Notes: generated from the letters alone by a model not told the origin. 64,000 bases of DNA from Diplolepis rosae (GCA_030998225.1 JAPYXD010000713.1:2108001-2172000), one strand, 5' to 3'; numbered from the stretch's first letter, positions 1 through 10,374 are shown. A program made the numbers and translations.

Positions 1-48
1 GACCCTAACAAGTTTTTCAAGTAGACATTGCAAACAGAATTGTATACA

Positions 49-355
49 CTTTTATGTGCCTCCGGCGCGTAAACTCGGTTTTACGCTACAGTTGAGAGTA
101 GAATAATGTTGTGCATTACAATACAGAGGAATGTGATGCAAAATTTGAACTGCGCATGTGTCTATTACAATACGCTACTACTACACAAGATCGAGAAAAT
201 GAAAATGGCTGAAAGTATTCGCGAAATTTCAAGTGAGATGGGCGATAATCACGGTAATTTCGACCTTTTCAGTTTGGATTCGAGGGTGCGAATAAAAACT
301 AGTATATTGTCAATATTTCGGAAACGAGGAACGCTCAAAAAAAATTTTATATATT
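49..355 (-). repeat. Diverged partial copy of MITE-B
   Basis: This stretch matches the right-hand part of the 551-bp element seen at 6806-7356, 13520-14046 and 21864-22414, read on the minus strand. Shared landmarks are the tip ttttatgtgcc, the aaactcg block, gaactgcgcatg, the run of cta before acacaagatcga, and ggattcgag. The copy is clearly more diverged than the other three and ends near 355 before reaching the hairpin half. I infer an old, truncated insertion. Confidence 0.6.
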
Positions 356-1141
356 AAGCTTACTGTTTATCAAAGTCAGAAGATTCATTTAATGCTGTAA
401 ATAAATAATAAATATTTGATTTTGAACGTTTTTTATCATCCACATCGGTTTTTCCACCCGATATTTACAAATTGTTGGGAATCAAATAGGAATGTAACAT
501 TAAAGACTATTCTGTGTAACATTAAAGACCGCACATTTTGAAGTTAGACGGTCTATTCTCCAGCGAATTAACAAGTGCTTACAAGTCGCGTTTCGTCACT
601 TCAAGCATCTTCTGTAGGTAGGCCTAAACCAAGGCTAGTGGATACTTTGAAAGTGATTATTCCGATATGTTTCGATTTTTCGACTATTTTCATACTTTGC
701 CTGACTAGAATGACCTTGCGTTGTAGGTCGCTGAATTCGTCTTAAAATCGGTAATACGGTCATCGAAAAAATATACATGGTTCCATTTAAAAAAGTGGAG
801 TTGACCTTGACGTAGCTTTAGCACCTTCACCGATAAAAAATAGGGTGGTCGATGATGATGGCCTTCTCGAACACTGAAACTTTTTTCTGAAACATTTTTG
901 GGTATGGTCAATAGTTTGAGTGCTATCGCTCTGTGACACTTTATGTGCCTCACCCCGTATGTGCACGTCTTAGTGCACATATATTCATACGTAGGTTCTT
1001 TAAATGCGTTGCAGAGAATATAATTAAAGGCAAATTGAAGATCAATGCACAATTATGAAAATATCATTCAAGAGTGAGAAGTTAATATTAACTTCTCACT
1101 ATTTCCCAGATTTCCTATGAAAAAATCTTCTCTTTGGATTC
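356..1141. other. No gene recognised
   Basis: AT-rich sequence without a credible reading frame. The longest frame (minus strand, 705-1052) has no recognisable motif. I see no repeat shared with the rest of the window. Confidence 0.5.
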
Positions 1142-1477
1142 TTAAATTGACTGAGGAGTATCAGTATAAACCTTATCTTTTACGTAACCCCAAAGAAAGA
1201 AGTCTAGAAGCGTGTGGCACGTAGCGCCATCTTGGTGAAAATAAACATCGTCCACATCCATATCTTCCAATTCTGGCCATAAAATTTTATTAATCGTAGT
1301 TTGATAGCGCAATCCATTCACGGAAATAGTCGCTCCAGCTTGATTTTCAAAAAAATAAGGCCCAATGAAATCTCCTGCCCGAAAAACGCACCAAACAGTT
1401 ATATGTTCTGGATAGAGAAGCTTTTCAATAACGATTTTTTTTGTACTGAATCCGAATCTGGCCTCCATTTTTCCCAT
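1142..1477 (-). pseudogene. Tc1/mariner-superfamily transposase fragment, internally deleted
   Basis: The 111-codon frame carries the middle of an IS630-Tc1-mariner DDE transposase. It shows HITVWCVFRAGDFIGPYFFE, then a second-acidic-residue motif FHQDGATCHT, then a jump straight to DFFLWGYVKDKVY. In relatives about 30 residues containing the third catalytic residue lie between these blocks, so an in-frame deletion has removed the active site. The N-terminal DNA-binding part is also missing. The same family recurs at 3891-4148 (plus strand) and, with inverted repeats preserved, at 5313-6199. No terminal repeats are visible here. It cannot be active. Confidence 0.85.
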
Positions 1478-1959
1478 AATATCAACTTATTGAGATTTTT
1501 TTTGAAAAATCACAAATCATGAGATAAAATCTTGTGAAAATTTTTTTTATAAAAAGCAATATATGATTTTGATGCATTACTCAATGCAGAATCCAACGGT
1601 GGGCTTATTTCATTGATATCTTGTACGGTTGCCGAGATAATTTAGAAAAACTGAGAAAAACACGAAACAAAAGTAATTTTACAAAAAGCTGCATTCTTAA
1701 CTGAAAATCATTCATTTTTCAGTCGTCTAGGTGTCATTCTCTTTTTTTTTATTTTAAAGAAGTGTAAAGTGTAAATAAATTAAGATTAAGGCTATCACCG
1801 TTCGAAAGATACATGGCGGGGAAATTGTCTCTCTCTATAGAGCTGCCAGTTTGAAGGGTTGCACGTACTTGAAGCACATCATTGTACTGTGTCTTCGATA
1901 TATCCATTCTTTATCATTGGTTGTTAGCTTTTGTTGGAACATGAAGTGAAATTGATGCT
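1478..1959. other. No gene recognised
   Basis: AT-rich DNA between two minus-strand pseudogene fragments. The first part could be the decayed upstream portion of the transposase relic, but I cannot align it by eye. Confidence 0.4.
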
Positions 1960-2430
1960 TGCAATTAGAAACTTTTCCTCTTGCACGCTCGACCATGATG
2001 AGCATTTGCTTCATCAGACATTAGATTCCAGCAGTAGTCCGCTAAAGCGTTTTCACTCCACTTACTCTTGAACATCTTCTCGATTGTAGTGATGTCTTGA
2101 TAGAATCTTTCACTATGTTTCCTGGGAGTTCTGCAACATGCTAGCGATCAGGTGCTTGTGGTTTCTGAATTTTTTGTTTCCTAAGAAATTGTTTATGACA
2201 GCTTTCACAGACAACCATGTTCGTCTCTAAAGTTCACTCAAGCTCTTTTCTAAATCACAGTCTAGCATCAGTTGTCGGTTTTGTGGTCCATCAAAAACTC
2301 CCTCCCTAATTTTAGCTTGAGTAAGCTTAGGGGATTTGCTTTTTGAGAAAAAAGACCAGTTCTCCGTTTTCATTCAACGTTTTGATGAAATTTTTCTCAA
2401 TGCAGAGCCATATCTGTAGCGTTAACAGAA
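1960..2430 (-). pseudogene. C-terminal remnant of an unnamed dispersed protein family
   Basis: Read on the minus strand, 2115-2023 gives an uninterrupted block SERFYQDITTIEKMF followed by KSKWSENALADYCWNL. I recognise this from a family of uncharacterised proteins repeated in arthropod and cnidarian genomes, where a stretch of the type EHGERFHQD then ADYCW lies near the C-terminus. Upstream codons (2430-2120) give family-like pieces such as FIKTLNENGEL, but in shifted frames with stops. The matching N-terminal half lies at 3263-3860 in the opposite orientation. Function is unknown; the repeated, broken nature suggests a mobile or amplified gene. Family recognition is from memory. Confidence 0.5.
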
Positions 2431-2777
2431 TGATATACATGATACCATTCAATGATACATGATACAAGGAATTGTTGAAGGGAAAGTGTATAAGGCGCAT
2501 GCATAACTCCTCTCCGCTATATTACATGCAACAGCTCTGAACTCTTGTTCGCATCGTGCTCCGTCCCATGTTTATTTTATGCTAGATCCAGGGCAGCCAA
2601 CCTCTTATGGATGAGGTGACCGCGTAGCTTAGTTCATGTGCACAGTTGTACGCGGCGCTAGTTGTTGCAAGCAGTCGGACTGCGGCAAGGGGAATTGGCT
2701 TCGCATGAGTTCCGCCATTGTTATTTACAAGTCATTACAAGTATTTAACAATTTATTGTGCGTAATTGTGCGTTATT
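2431..2777. other. No gene recognised
   Basis: Sequence between oppositely oriented pseudogene pieces. It is locally more GC-rich at 2590-2710. No reading frame or repeat is identified. Confidence 0.4.
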
Positions 2778-2990
2778 ATGGATAAAAAATACGTAATTCA
2801 GTATGCTTTTCGTGGGTGTATACCACCAAAAAGAGTCAGAAGAATTCATCGGTTTCCGAAGAGAGGATTCTGGACAATGATGGATAGAAGCTTGCGCGAA
2901 CTCTTACTTGTCGAGGTTGGAATACCTAAAAGTAGTGGAAAGGCAATATTTTGTTCTTCATCGACATTTCCATAAAGATTATTACTAAAA
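2778..2990 (+). pseudogene. Decayed THAP-like zinc-finger domain
   Basis: The frame from ATG 2778 reads MDKKYVI, then GCIPPKRVRRIHRFPKR. That resembles the start of a THAP domain, where a Cys pair is followed by a His/Phe-Pro-Lys segment. After a one-base shift near 2890-2900 the sequence continues as LSRLEYLKVVERQ and VLHRHFHKDYY, matching the distal part where C-x2-HF is expected; the cysteine is replaced. THAP domains bind DNA and occur in P-element and Harbinger-like transposases as well as host regulators. The frameshift and lost zinc ligands make this non-functional. Assignment is moderate because only about 65 residues remain. Confidence 0.45.
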
Positions 2991-3262
2991 GAAAAATGAT
3001 GCTTTTCTTTGAAAGTGCGATTTTTCTTTCAATTTTAAAATCAAAAGTATTCTATTTCCGCCCGTTTTTATCGGCTCTACTATTTCCCAAATTTTAGAAA
3101 CAAAATTTTATGTATTGTACTTTAGACACAAACATGTTGAAACCAAAAACAATAAAATTGATAGAATATGCTACCTACTCTAGGAGTTCAAGTCATTCGT
3201 ATTTAGCACGAATCCATCAGCTCTAAGCTATCATTCAACTCTCATTCCGCAACGATTAGAAA

Positions 3263-3860
3263 ATGGAGTTCTGTTGCAAAAATAATCCTGATAGCTTTTG
3301 TTACATTTGCGGTGTTTTTTTCCCACAAAAACAAAGAGAAAAAATGTTTTCTGCCATGTGAGAAGGCTATAAAATTTATTTTCAGATTAAACCCGATAAT
3401 GGAGAAAAATATTGGATACCCAACAGTTGCTGCTCGACTTGTGCCATTTTATTAAGGTCAGTATATCGACAGATGTCGATGATCCCTTCAGATTTATTTC
3501 CCTACTTGTTGGAAAGAACCTAAGAACCATATCGATGATTGTTATTTGTGTTTAACAGATGTTGAAGGTTACTCATCGAAATGAAAGGACTCCATAATTT
3601 ACCCTAATGATTCGAATAAACTTAGTTTAAAAGCTATACTCTTGCACGACGGAAACGAATATCCATCTATACCCGTTGCTCATGCCAGCAATATGAAAGA
3701 GTGCTGTGATATCATGCAACTTTTACGTGACAAAATAGACTAAAAGTTCCATAAATGGCTTATCTGTGGTGATTTTAAAATAGTAAGAATCCTCCTCGGA
3801 GTGCAATCTGCTTATAGGAAATACTGTTGTTTTCTACGCACCTGCGACAGCAGAGCATGA
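3263..3860 (+). pseudogene. N-terminal remnant of the same dispersed protein family
   Basis: From ATG 3263 the translation reads MEFCCKNNPDSFCYICG, then after a TGA at 3347 a segment with WIPNSCCSTCAILLR. These Cys pairs (CYICG and CCSTC) are typical of the N-terminus of the family whose C-terminal part is at 1960-2430. Further on, in other frames, AILLHDGNEYPSIPVAHA and KWLICGDFKI appear, also family-like. At least one stop and two frame changes break it, and a Tc1-like fragment follows at 3891. The gene is dead; its original role is unknown. Confidence 0.5.
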
Positions 3861-3890
3861 TACCAAAATTATAATGTTAAAGTTGAGCCA

Positions 3891-4148
3891 GTGCATGAGA
3901 CGTTAGAACCTGCTTATTTTTACCTAGGAGGCTACGTTAATAAGCAGAATTGCCGTATTTGGGGCTCAGAAAACCCAAAAATCGTTATTGGCAAACCTCT
4001 CCATCCGCAACATATAACTGATTGGTGCGTTTTTTGGGCAGGAGGTATCATTGGGCCCTATTTTTTGGGAAATCAAGCTGGAGCGGCTATTTCGGTGAAT
4101 GGATTGCGCTGTCGAACCACGATTAATAAAAATAATATAATAATATAA
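3891..4148 (+). pseudogene. Tc1/mariner-superfamily transposase fragment
   Basis: The frame gives YLGGYVNKQNCRIWG, then HPQHITDWCVFWAGGIIGPY and AGAAISVNGLRCR. This is the segment between the first and second catalytic residues of the family also found at 1142-1477. The residues expected just before YLGG (Ser-Asp-Glu-Ala in relatives) read Leu-Glu-Pro-Ala, so the first catalytic Asp is lost. The C-terminal half is absent, replaced by an A/T-rich run of aataa units from 4128. It lies opposite in orientation to the 1142 copy. It is a dead fragment. Confidence 0.8.
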
Positions 4149-4309
4149 ATAAAAATAAAATAATAAAAATCAAATGACTTTTCACAAACAACACTCGTTT
4201 TTCTTAAATATCAAAATAAAACCTCTAATTGGAAAACCCTGTATTACTTGTACTCAAATTAAATTTTTCTCTTTTATTTTTACAAAAATTAGGTGCATAT
4301 AGTTGTTCA

Positions 4310-5000
4310 CTTAAGCCCTCCTTTGTGCACCAGTTCCAGGAAGGAACTTCTTGATAAATTCTTGTTGCTATTGATGTTGTAAATGTTTTTTTTGTTGTTG
4401 ATTAACGTTTATTTTTTTATTCCAATTTCTGAATATATGTCCTGCTGTTTTACATGAATGTCAAATAACTTCATAATTTTGATCTCGATTCGGGTTCTGA
4501 TTGAAATTTTGATTTCTATTTTGATTATGACCTGCATTTTAATTTGGTCCTTGATTTGAATTATAATACGAATTTTGGTTTAAATTTCTGCTTTGATTAA
4601 AATTACGATTTTGATTGAAGTTTCTTTAAAAATTGGAATTTTGGTGGAAGTTTGTGTTGAAATTTGAATTTTGGTTATAGTTTCTGTTAAAATTCGAATT
4701 TTGTTCAATATTTCAATTGAATTTTTGGTCTTGTCTCAGTCCATTTCCTTGGAATAATTAGTGCGAGTTTTGAGAGTATTTATAGCATATTTCTATAATC
4801 GTTTCTGTTCCCTTGTTGCACCTGGTTTCTCTGTGGAAGTCTCCATTGAGTTCCTTGACTTTGCTTAATTTCCTCTTATTGATTATTTTGTCTAGTCAAA
4901 TTGAATTTAAACTGATTTTTCTGCAAATTTTTCAATATTAATTGTTGAACAAACTAAAAGCAGGTTGCTGCTGTGTGACCCGTTTTTTGACATATTTTCT
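4310..5000 (-). pseudogene. Decayed Asn-rich retroelement Gag (nucleocapsid) with two broken zinc knuckles
   Basis: Read on the minus strand, about 4998-4958 encodes CQKTGHTAATCF, a CCHC-type zinc knuckle lacking its first Cys. Positions 4463-4425 encode HSCKTAGHIFRNW, a second knuckle in which the first Cys codon is a stop and the last Cys is Trp. Between them the translation is dominated by Asn, Gln, Phe and Arg from repeated aaatttcaa-type triplets, as in Asn-rich Gag tails. Stops are frequent. I infer the nucleocapsid end of an old LTR-retrotransposon Gag; the superfamily (Gypsy or Copia) cannot be told. Confidence 0.5.
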
Positions 5001-5119
5001 GCCCCTATGAATAATTTTCCAGTTAATACTTGGCCGACGTTGGCCTGACTTTGGAGCGTGTTTGACCAGACCTCTTTCCCTTTGGTCGACAATTCCATGT
5101 ATTCAAGAAAAGGAGGAAT

Positions 5120-5312
5120 AGTATATTGTACCCCGAGAGCGAAAGCGTGCTTTTGCGCGCCGTGTTTTCAACTTTATACAAGGTACAAACGCCCGTTTTT
5201 TGCTCGAGGTTCACATACTATTTTGTCCGGCAACGGAGCGAAAGCAAGCTTTCGCGTTTGAAAATATATAAAACGGGTTTGAAGTAACTGATGTTCTGTT
5301 GGTTGCTATATA
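5120..5312 (+). repeat. Unit Y of a local tandem array, copy 1
   Basis: This unit matches 6390-6608: gtatattg, a gcgaaagcg block, caactttatacaagg, acaaacgcccg, gaggttcacatactatt, a ggagcgaaagc block, and gaagtaactgatgttctgtt. It ends exactly where the mariner at 5313 is inserted, and the array resumes with unit X after 6201. Several short palindromes of the ggagcgaaagc type are present. Confidence 0.8.
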
Positions 5313-6199
5313 AAGGGTTTTCCAATAGGGACATAACAATTTTATCTATGAATAAAACACAGAAATATTTAAGATATTGAGTTCAAATTTATTGTGGGTC
5401 TAGTGCAAGCATTACATTTTATGAATGAAATTCGATATCGGTCATATGACCACCACGAATCCGTTTACAGCGGTCGATTCTTTGGACGCAATTTTCCACC
5501 ATTCTGGCACACAGTTCGACCGGAACGTTGGCAATTTCGCGTTGGATGTTGTCTTTGAGGTCGTCCAAAGTTGCTGGCTTGTTGGCATAGACCAGTGACT
5601 TGATATGGCCCTATAAAAATAAATCCAATGGCGGTAGATCGCATGAACATAGCCATTGAGCCAAAGCCCAATTGGAAAAGTTTCGGCGTTTCAAATGATC
5701 AAGTGGCTTTAGTTCTTGAGTCAATTTAATCTTAAAAGCATGTAGGCCAAGATCTTTTCATATAATACGCCACAGTGTCGTTTGAGCGATGCCCAATTCT
5801 TGAGAACGACGTGGAATCGACTAATTTGGCTCATTTTTAATCGATGCACTTACGGCTGCGATTATTTCTTCGCTTCGAGCAATACGACGTCTTTTTGGCA
5901 CCGGAATGTTCAATAGTGTAAATTTGATCTCGAATTTATCCACTATAGCACGCACAGCCTGTCGGGTGGGACGATTATTACGGCCGAAAATTGGAGTAAA
6001 CGCTTTTAAAGTTGCGACCACAAACTCAGAATTTCGGTAGTAATTTTTAATAATTTCTAAACATTGCTAGTTCTTGAACTTTACCATGATGAAAATGTTG
6101 ACTTTAACTAACGTTTTGACATTGACAGTTCATTAAAAAAGTTTAAGGGTGCGTTCATATAAAGATACGAAATTGATATGTCCCTATTGGAAAACCCTT
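5313..6199 (-). mobile_element. 887-bp mariner-like element with perfect tips and TA target duplication
   Basis: The left tip reads aagggttttccaataggg and the right tip is its reverse complement, ccctattggaaaaccctt. Each end is flanked by TA (5311-5312 and 6200-6201), the target duplication of the Tc1/mariner superfamily. At 887 bp it is shorter than autonomous members (about 1.3 kb), because the centre of the transposase gene on the minus strand is deleted. It sits between units Y and X of the surrounding tandem array, so it inserted after that array formed. Non-autonomous; mobility would need a related transposase in trans. Confidence 0.9.
5419..6087 (-). pseudogene. Internally deleted transposase of the 5313-6199 element
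   Basis: The gene starts at ATG 6087 on the minus strand (MVKFKN, then a stop). It continues with recognisable N-terminal DNA-binding residues around FGRNNRPTRQAVRAIVDKF, then the hinge IARSEEIIAAVSASI and SIPRRSQELGIAQTTLWRII, each broken by a stop. After FSNWALAQW it jumps to GHIKSLVYANKPATLDDL and finishes with CVQRIDRCKRIRGGH and a stop at 5419. The whole DDE catalytic core is missing. The C-terminus matches the family of the 1142 and 3891 fragments. At least three nonsense codons besides the deletion mean no protein is made. Confidence 0.85.
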
Positions 6200-6200
6200 T

Positions 6201-6805
6201 ATTATCTGTCATTTTTTTAAGCTTAATTGAGCTAAAAAATTATTATAAAATTGATTAATTGCTATATTTGATAGTTTATAAATTTGTTGATATGTGCCAC
6301 CACATCGTTCGTCGAGCCTCGAACGTTTTCGATCCTCCCTCATTTACAGGCGTGGAATCGCTTGGTTTCGCTCCGCTGTCGGACAATAGTATATTGTTGC
6401 ACCGAAAGCGAAAACGGGCTTTTGCGCGTCGCGTAAAAAGTAGACCCCTGAGGCGGAGCCGAGGGGTTTTCAACTTTATACAAGGCACAAACGCCCGTTT
6501 TTGTTCGAGGTTCACATACTATTCTGTCCGACAGCGGAGCGAAAGCGAGTTTTCGCGTTTCGAAATATACAAAGCGGGTATGAAGTAACTGATGTTCTGT
6601 TGATTGCTCCGTGTTATCTGTCATTTTTGTGAGGTAAATTGAGCTAAAAAATTATTATAAAATCCATCAATTGTTATATTTAATAGTTTATGAATTCGCC
6701 CATATGTGCCACTACATCGTTCGTCGAGCCTCGAACGTTTTCGATCCTCCGCCCTTTATAGGCGTGAAATCGCTTGGTTTGGCTCCGCTGTCGGACATTA
6801 GTACA
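6201..6805 (+). repeat. Tandem array X-Y-X (period about 400 bp)
   Basis: Unit X (6201-6389) and its second copy (6609-6800) share tatctgtcattttt, attgagctaaaaaattatta, gtgccac, acatcgttcgtcgagcctcg, cgttttcgatcctcc and gctccgctgtcggaca. Unit Y lies between them (6390-6608) and is the same unit as 5120-5312. The second Y carries an extra piece near 6440-6466 that can fold as cccctgaggcggagccgaggg. The order is therefore Y, mariner, X, Y, X, then MITE-B. Confidence 0.85.
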
Positions 6806-7356
6806 TTACGTGCCCAGGCGCAGAATGAGGGTCATTGCGGGACGAGCGACAATGCTCGCAGGAGATCGAAGCTAAGGCGTAGTCGAGGCAAAGCCGAAAC
6901 GAAGCCGAAACGCGATCAGTCCTGCGAGCATTGTCGCGAGTCTCGGAATTACCCGAATTGTGTGCATTGGCACGTATTCTATTTTATGTGACTTCGGTGC
7001 GTATACGAGTTTTTATGCGTACACTGGAATCTAAACTAGTATTGTAGTTGTTTGCGGCGCTAGTCATTACACTTGATATGTCACGACTAGTCCCGGCCAT
7101 TTTGATTTTATCGATCTTGTGTAGTAGTAATGGATTTTAGTAGACGCATGTGCAGTTCAAATGTACAAGGCTTTGCCAGTAAGATGCTAACGCTGTACGA
7201 AGAAGAAGAAGAATAAGAAGGATTGAGCTTCGTTCCATGGCTATGGGCGCATGCGCAGTTCAATTTTTACATTTCATTCCTTTCTGGCGAAATGTACTAC
7301 ATTGCGCTACTGTTAACTGTAGCGAAAAAACGAGTTTGCGCGCCAATGGCACATAA
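6806..7356 (+). repeat. MITE-B copy 1 (551 bp, inverted-repeat element)
   Basis: The ends read ttacgtgcccaggcgc and gcgccaatggcacataa, short imperfect terminal inverted repeats of the form acgtgcc-n-ggcgc. Inside, gcgacaatgctcgcagga (6846-6863) and its exact reverse complement (6920-6937) form an 18-bp stem with a 56-nt loop. The distal half holds actagtcccggcc, cacaagatcga inverted, and gaagaagaagaataagaag. No long reading frame is present. Copy 3 at 21864-22414 has the same length and is nearly identical. I infer a non-autonomous DNA element; the target duplication is not clear. Confidence 0.8.
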
Positions 7357-8511
7357 AATATTTTTCTCTACTTTGCCCGTCCGCGGTTCGGTACAAGCGC
7401 GTCCTATCACCTGGCTAGTTGACCTAGGTTCGTAAGAAGACCTAGCCAGGGCTACAAATTGGGGATTGCAATTGGGCGGACGTTATCAATAACGAAATCT
7501 TCACTCCGACGGAAGCCAAACGCCGGATCGTGCCACTAAGAGTATTCCAAAATACTCTTACTACCAAAAATCGAATTTTTCCTACATAGAAGCTCACCGG
7601 TAGTCAATTGATCGCAAGTATCAATAGTCTGTCGTGATCTGGAGCTGAAAATCTAGGTAGTTAAACAATAACTAGCTAACAAAATCTACATCTCGTCGAA
7701 TCTCAAAACGGCGAGGAGTTTATTTTCTTATAACCAGAAATAGGTTTATTGTGAGACAACAGTGGCGAAGGACAGGCAATTTAAAAGTAGGTTGAAGTAA
7801 AGAAAAAGGGTGTGTGCGCGGGTGAACCGTGTAAGGACAAGAGTGGTTCCTTTTTGGCACCACGGCAACACTAAATCAAGTTTGGCCCGGATCAGTGATC
7901 CCAGAACGTGGGAGCTGGCGGCCCCCACCCTAGACCCCACCAGCTCATGGCTTCTTCCTCGCTCAACTGCCATAGGTCGCTGACGTCGTAAATTGCGTAA
8001 GCGATGCTGGCTGCAATTTTCATCTGAAATCAACAAACCAAACATTTTCTTACTCGAGAGGGTTTTTTTTTAGTAGATAGACTAAAATATTTGCGAAATT
8101 CGAAAATTAACCCTTCAAAACAGGCTAAAAAAAAATTACGATTTTGACGAAAAATTTCGTTGTATTTTCAGTCAAAAATGGTCCCAAAATAATTTGTTTT
8201 TTTAATCTTTAGTCTGAATAGAACAGTTTTTATGCTCTTTAAAATGAATGCTAGATGATGAAAATCGATTCACTAGTTTTTTATTATCACTTACGCAATT
8301 TTTAAAAACATGGTTTCGAGAAAAGGCCGTTTAAAGTTTGTGGTCAAGAGAAAAAGAACTTACTAAAGGGAGATGTTCAATCAGCATCTCTTCCACAATT
8401 TTGAGAATTAGCTTTTGAAACGTTGACATTATATTCTTAGGCGATATATCTATCGATTAAAACAATTAAAAAAAAATCGATTTTTTGAAGTGTCTAAAGG
8501 TACTTCCCCCC
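7357..8511. other. No gene recognised; holds a motif shared with 18811
   Basis: No coding sequence is supported. Position 7891-7927 carries cagtgatcccagaacgtggg followed by agctggcggcccccacc, which recurs with two changes at 18806-18847. The minus-strand frame over 7746-8045 has no recognisable domain. From about 8090 the sequence is low-complexity A/T. Confidence 0.5.
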
Positions 8512-9177
8512 TTAAGGTAGTTTTCATCCACGAAAATTAGACCTCAGGCAAAAAAAGATAATTTTTCTTTCAAGAATAGCAATATTATTATTGACGGGCT
8601 ATTTTGAAAGAGAAAAGATTATTTTACAAGAAAAAAATTTGAAACACAGAAAAATAATTTTATTAATAAATTTTATTTTTGACCCAACTTTTTTTCTTAT
8701 CGCTTCTTACCAAATTTTAAAAATTTATTCGATTCTAATAAATCATGAATTATTTCTTCAGAGAAAAGATTTCCCACAACTTCACAATTTCTGATTTTTA
8801 AAAATGAATTCTTTAATGGCTGAAACCGTTAAGAAAACATTTTCCAAAACGAAATTTTTATTAACAAATTGCTAAATTTGATAATATTTTATTCATTTTC
8901 GGAAATGGTTAAGTTTTAGGCAATCTTTTTCTTGAAAAAGTGATTTGTAATTTATTAAAATCGCATAATTTTTTAAAATTTGCTAAGAAGCAATAAGAAA
9001 AAAGTTGGGGCGAAAAAAAATTTTTTTAATAAAATTATTTTTCTGTATTTCAAATTTTTCAATGGAAACTAATCTTTTCTCTTCCAAAATAGCCCTTCAA
9101 TAATAATATTGCTTTTCATGAAAGCAAAATTATCTATTTTCGCCTGAGGTCTAACTTTCATGGATCAACTACCTTAA
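8512..9177. repeat. Fold-back element of 666 bp with TTAA ends
   Basis: The left arm begins ttaaggtagttttcatccac and runs through agacctcaggc, gcaatattattattga and gggctattttg. The right arm is its reverse complement, ending tggatcaactaccttaa at 9177. The arms extend about 300 bp each with perhaps 15% mismatch, and the axis is near 8845. Transcribed, it would make a long hairpin. Both ends carry TTAA, which may be the target duplication or part of the tip. No coding content. Confidence 0.8.
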
Positions 9178-9475
9178 TTAAATTCGGCAGTTTGGACGAC
9201 CTCCGCGTACTCATTATATTAATGAATAAAATATATTAAGGGTAATTATTTTCCATTTTTTTGCATTTTATTTAATTTAATAATAGCCGCACGTGACATC
9301 CTCACAAAAAAAATATTTGAAAAATAAGGATGATAATTCGGAAGATAGAAAAATATCAATGAATACATGCTTAGGTCTATTAAAGGCCTAGCACCACATT
9401 CAATGTTAATGTTGATTTTGAAGTGACATGTTTGATAACATGTCTGCTATTATATTGACCCATAATTCATAGAAT

Positions 9476-10374
9476 TTTTTGTTCATTTCTCGTTATTTTG
9501 GCGTAGGGTCAGATTCTTTTTATTTCCTTCGAATGAAATTTTCACTATTACATATAAAAATACTCAAAAAGAAAGCAAGGCAAACGTTTCGGCCACATAT
9601 GGGGGCCCTCTTCACTAAAACAGTTCAGATCATTCAGTAAGAGACTCCGGTAACAAAGTCTTCACGAAAAGTTTAAAAATGTAAACCTTGTTCGCGTTCT
9701 GCCATTTATGAGCGATTTGGCATCCTTTTTTAATAAAAAGTTTTTTAAATTGCGGTCGGTTCGTGTGGAAAATTTTTTTTTATGTTTCCCTGTTTATTTG
9801 TTATCCGGTTTTGTTTGCGTTCTGTCATTGATGAGCAATTTGGCATCCTTTTTTAATAACAATTTTTTTAAATTGCGGTCGGTTCGTGTGTAAAATTTTT
9901 TTTTTATGTTTCCCGGTTTATTTGTTATCCGGTTTTGTTCGCGTTCTGCCATTGATAAGCAATTTGGCATCCTTTTTTAATAAGAAACTTTTTTAAATTG
10001 CGGTCGGTTGGTGTGAAAATTTTTTTATGTTCCCCGGTTTATTTGTTATCCGGTTTTTTATTCACAGTGAACTCTAAATATTTTTTCGAATCGTGATGCT
10101 GCATACTGGACTACTTCATTTTGAATTGCAAGCTTTGAGATAAGTTTTTGAATTCTATGATAATCCTTAATTTCATTATCTCCTATATTCTAATGTTTTA
10201 CAGAAATTTTGAATTAATCTTTGAATTTATGGCACTGAAGAGGGCCCCCATATGTGGCCGAAACGTTTGCCTTGCTTTCTTTTTGAGTATTTTTATATGT
10301 AATAGTGAAAATTTCATTCGAAGGAAATAAAAAGAATCTGACCCTATGCCAAAATAACGAGAAATGAACAAAAA
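9476..10374. repeat. Element with ~140-bp inverted repeats and tandem core
   Basis: The left arm (9476-9620) starts ttttttgttcatttctcgtt and runs through tagggtcagattc and gcaaggcaaacgtttcggcc to gggggccctctt. The right arm (10233-10374) is its near-perfect reverse complement. Between them are three direct repeats of about 124 bp. The architecture is that of a Foldback-type or MITE-like element. No protein is encoded; the frames are AT-driven. Confidence 0.85.
9688..10056 (+). repeat. Three ~124-bp tandem repeats
   Basis: Each unit reads gttcgcgttctgcca (or a one- or two-base variant), gcaatttggcatcctttttt, aaattgcggtcggtt, a T-run, then gtttatttgttatccggttt. Copies start near 9688, 9811 and 9936. 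They form the core of the inverted-repeat element at 9476-10374. Confidence 0.85.

Noticed and set aside
705..1052. Minus-strand open frame of 115 codons
   Set aside because: No recognisable domain and AT-rich codon use; nothing supports it as a gene.
6259..6624. Overlapping open frames on both strands
   Set aside because: They lie in the X-Y repeat units and arise from their palindromic, CpG-containing sequence.
8512..9177. piggyBac MITE assignment from TTAA ends
   Set aside because: TTAA fits, but the inner tip ggtag does not match the C-run tips usual for piggyBac, so the class is left open.
9688..10056. CRISPR-like direct repeats
   Set aside because: Units are contiguous and about 124 bp long without unique spacers, in a eukaryotic setting.
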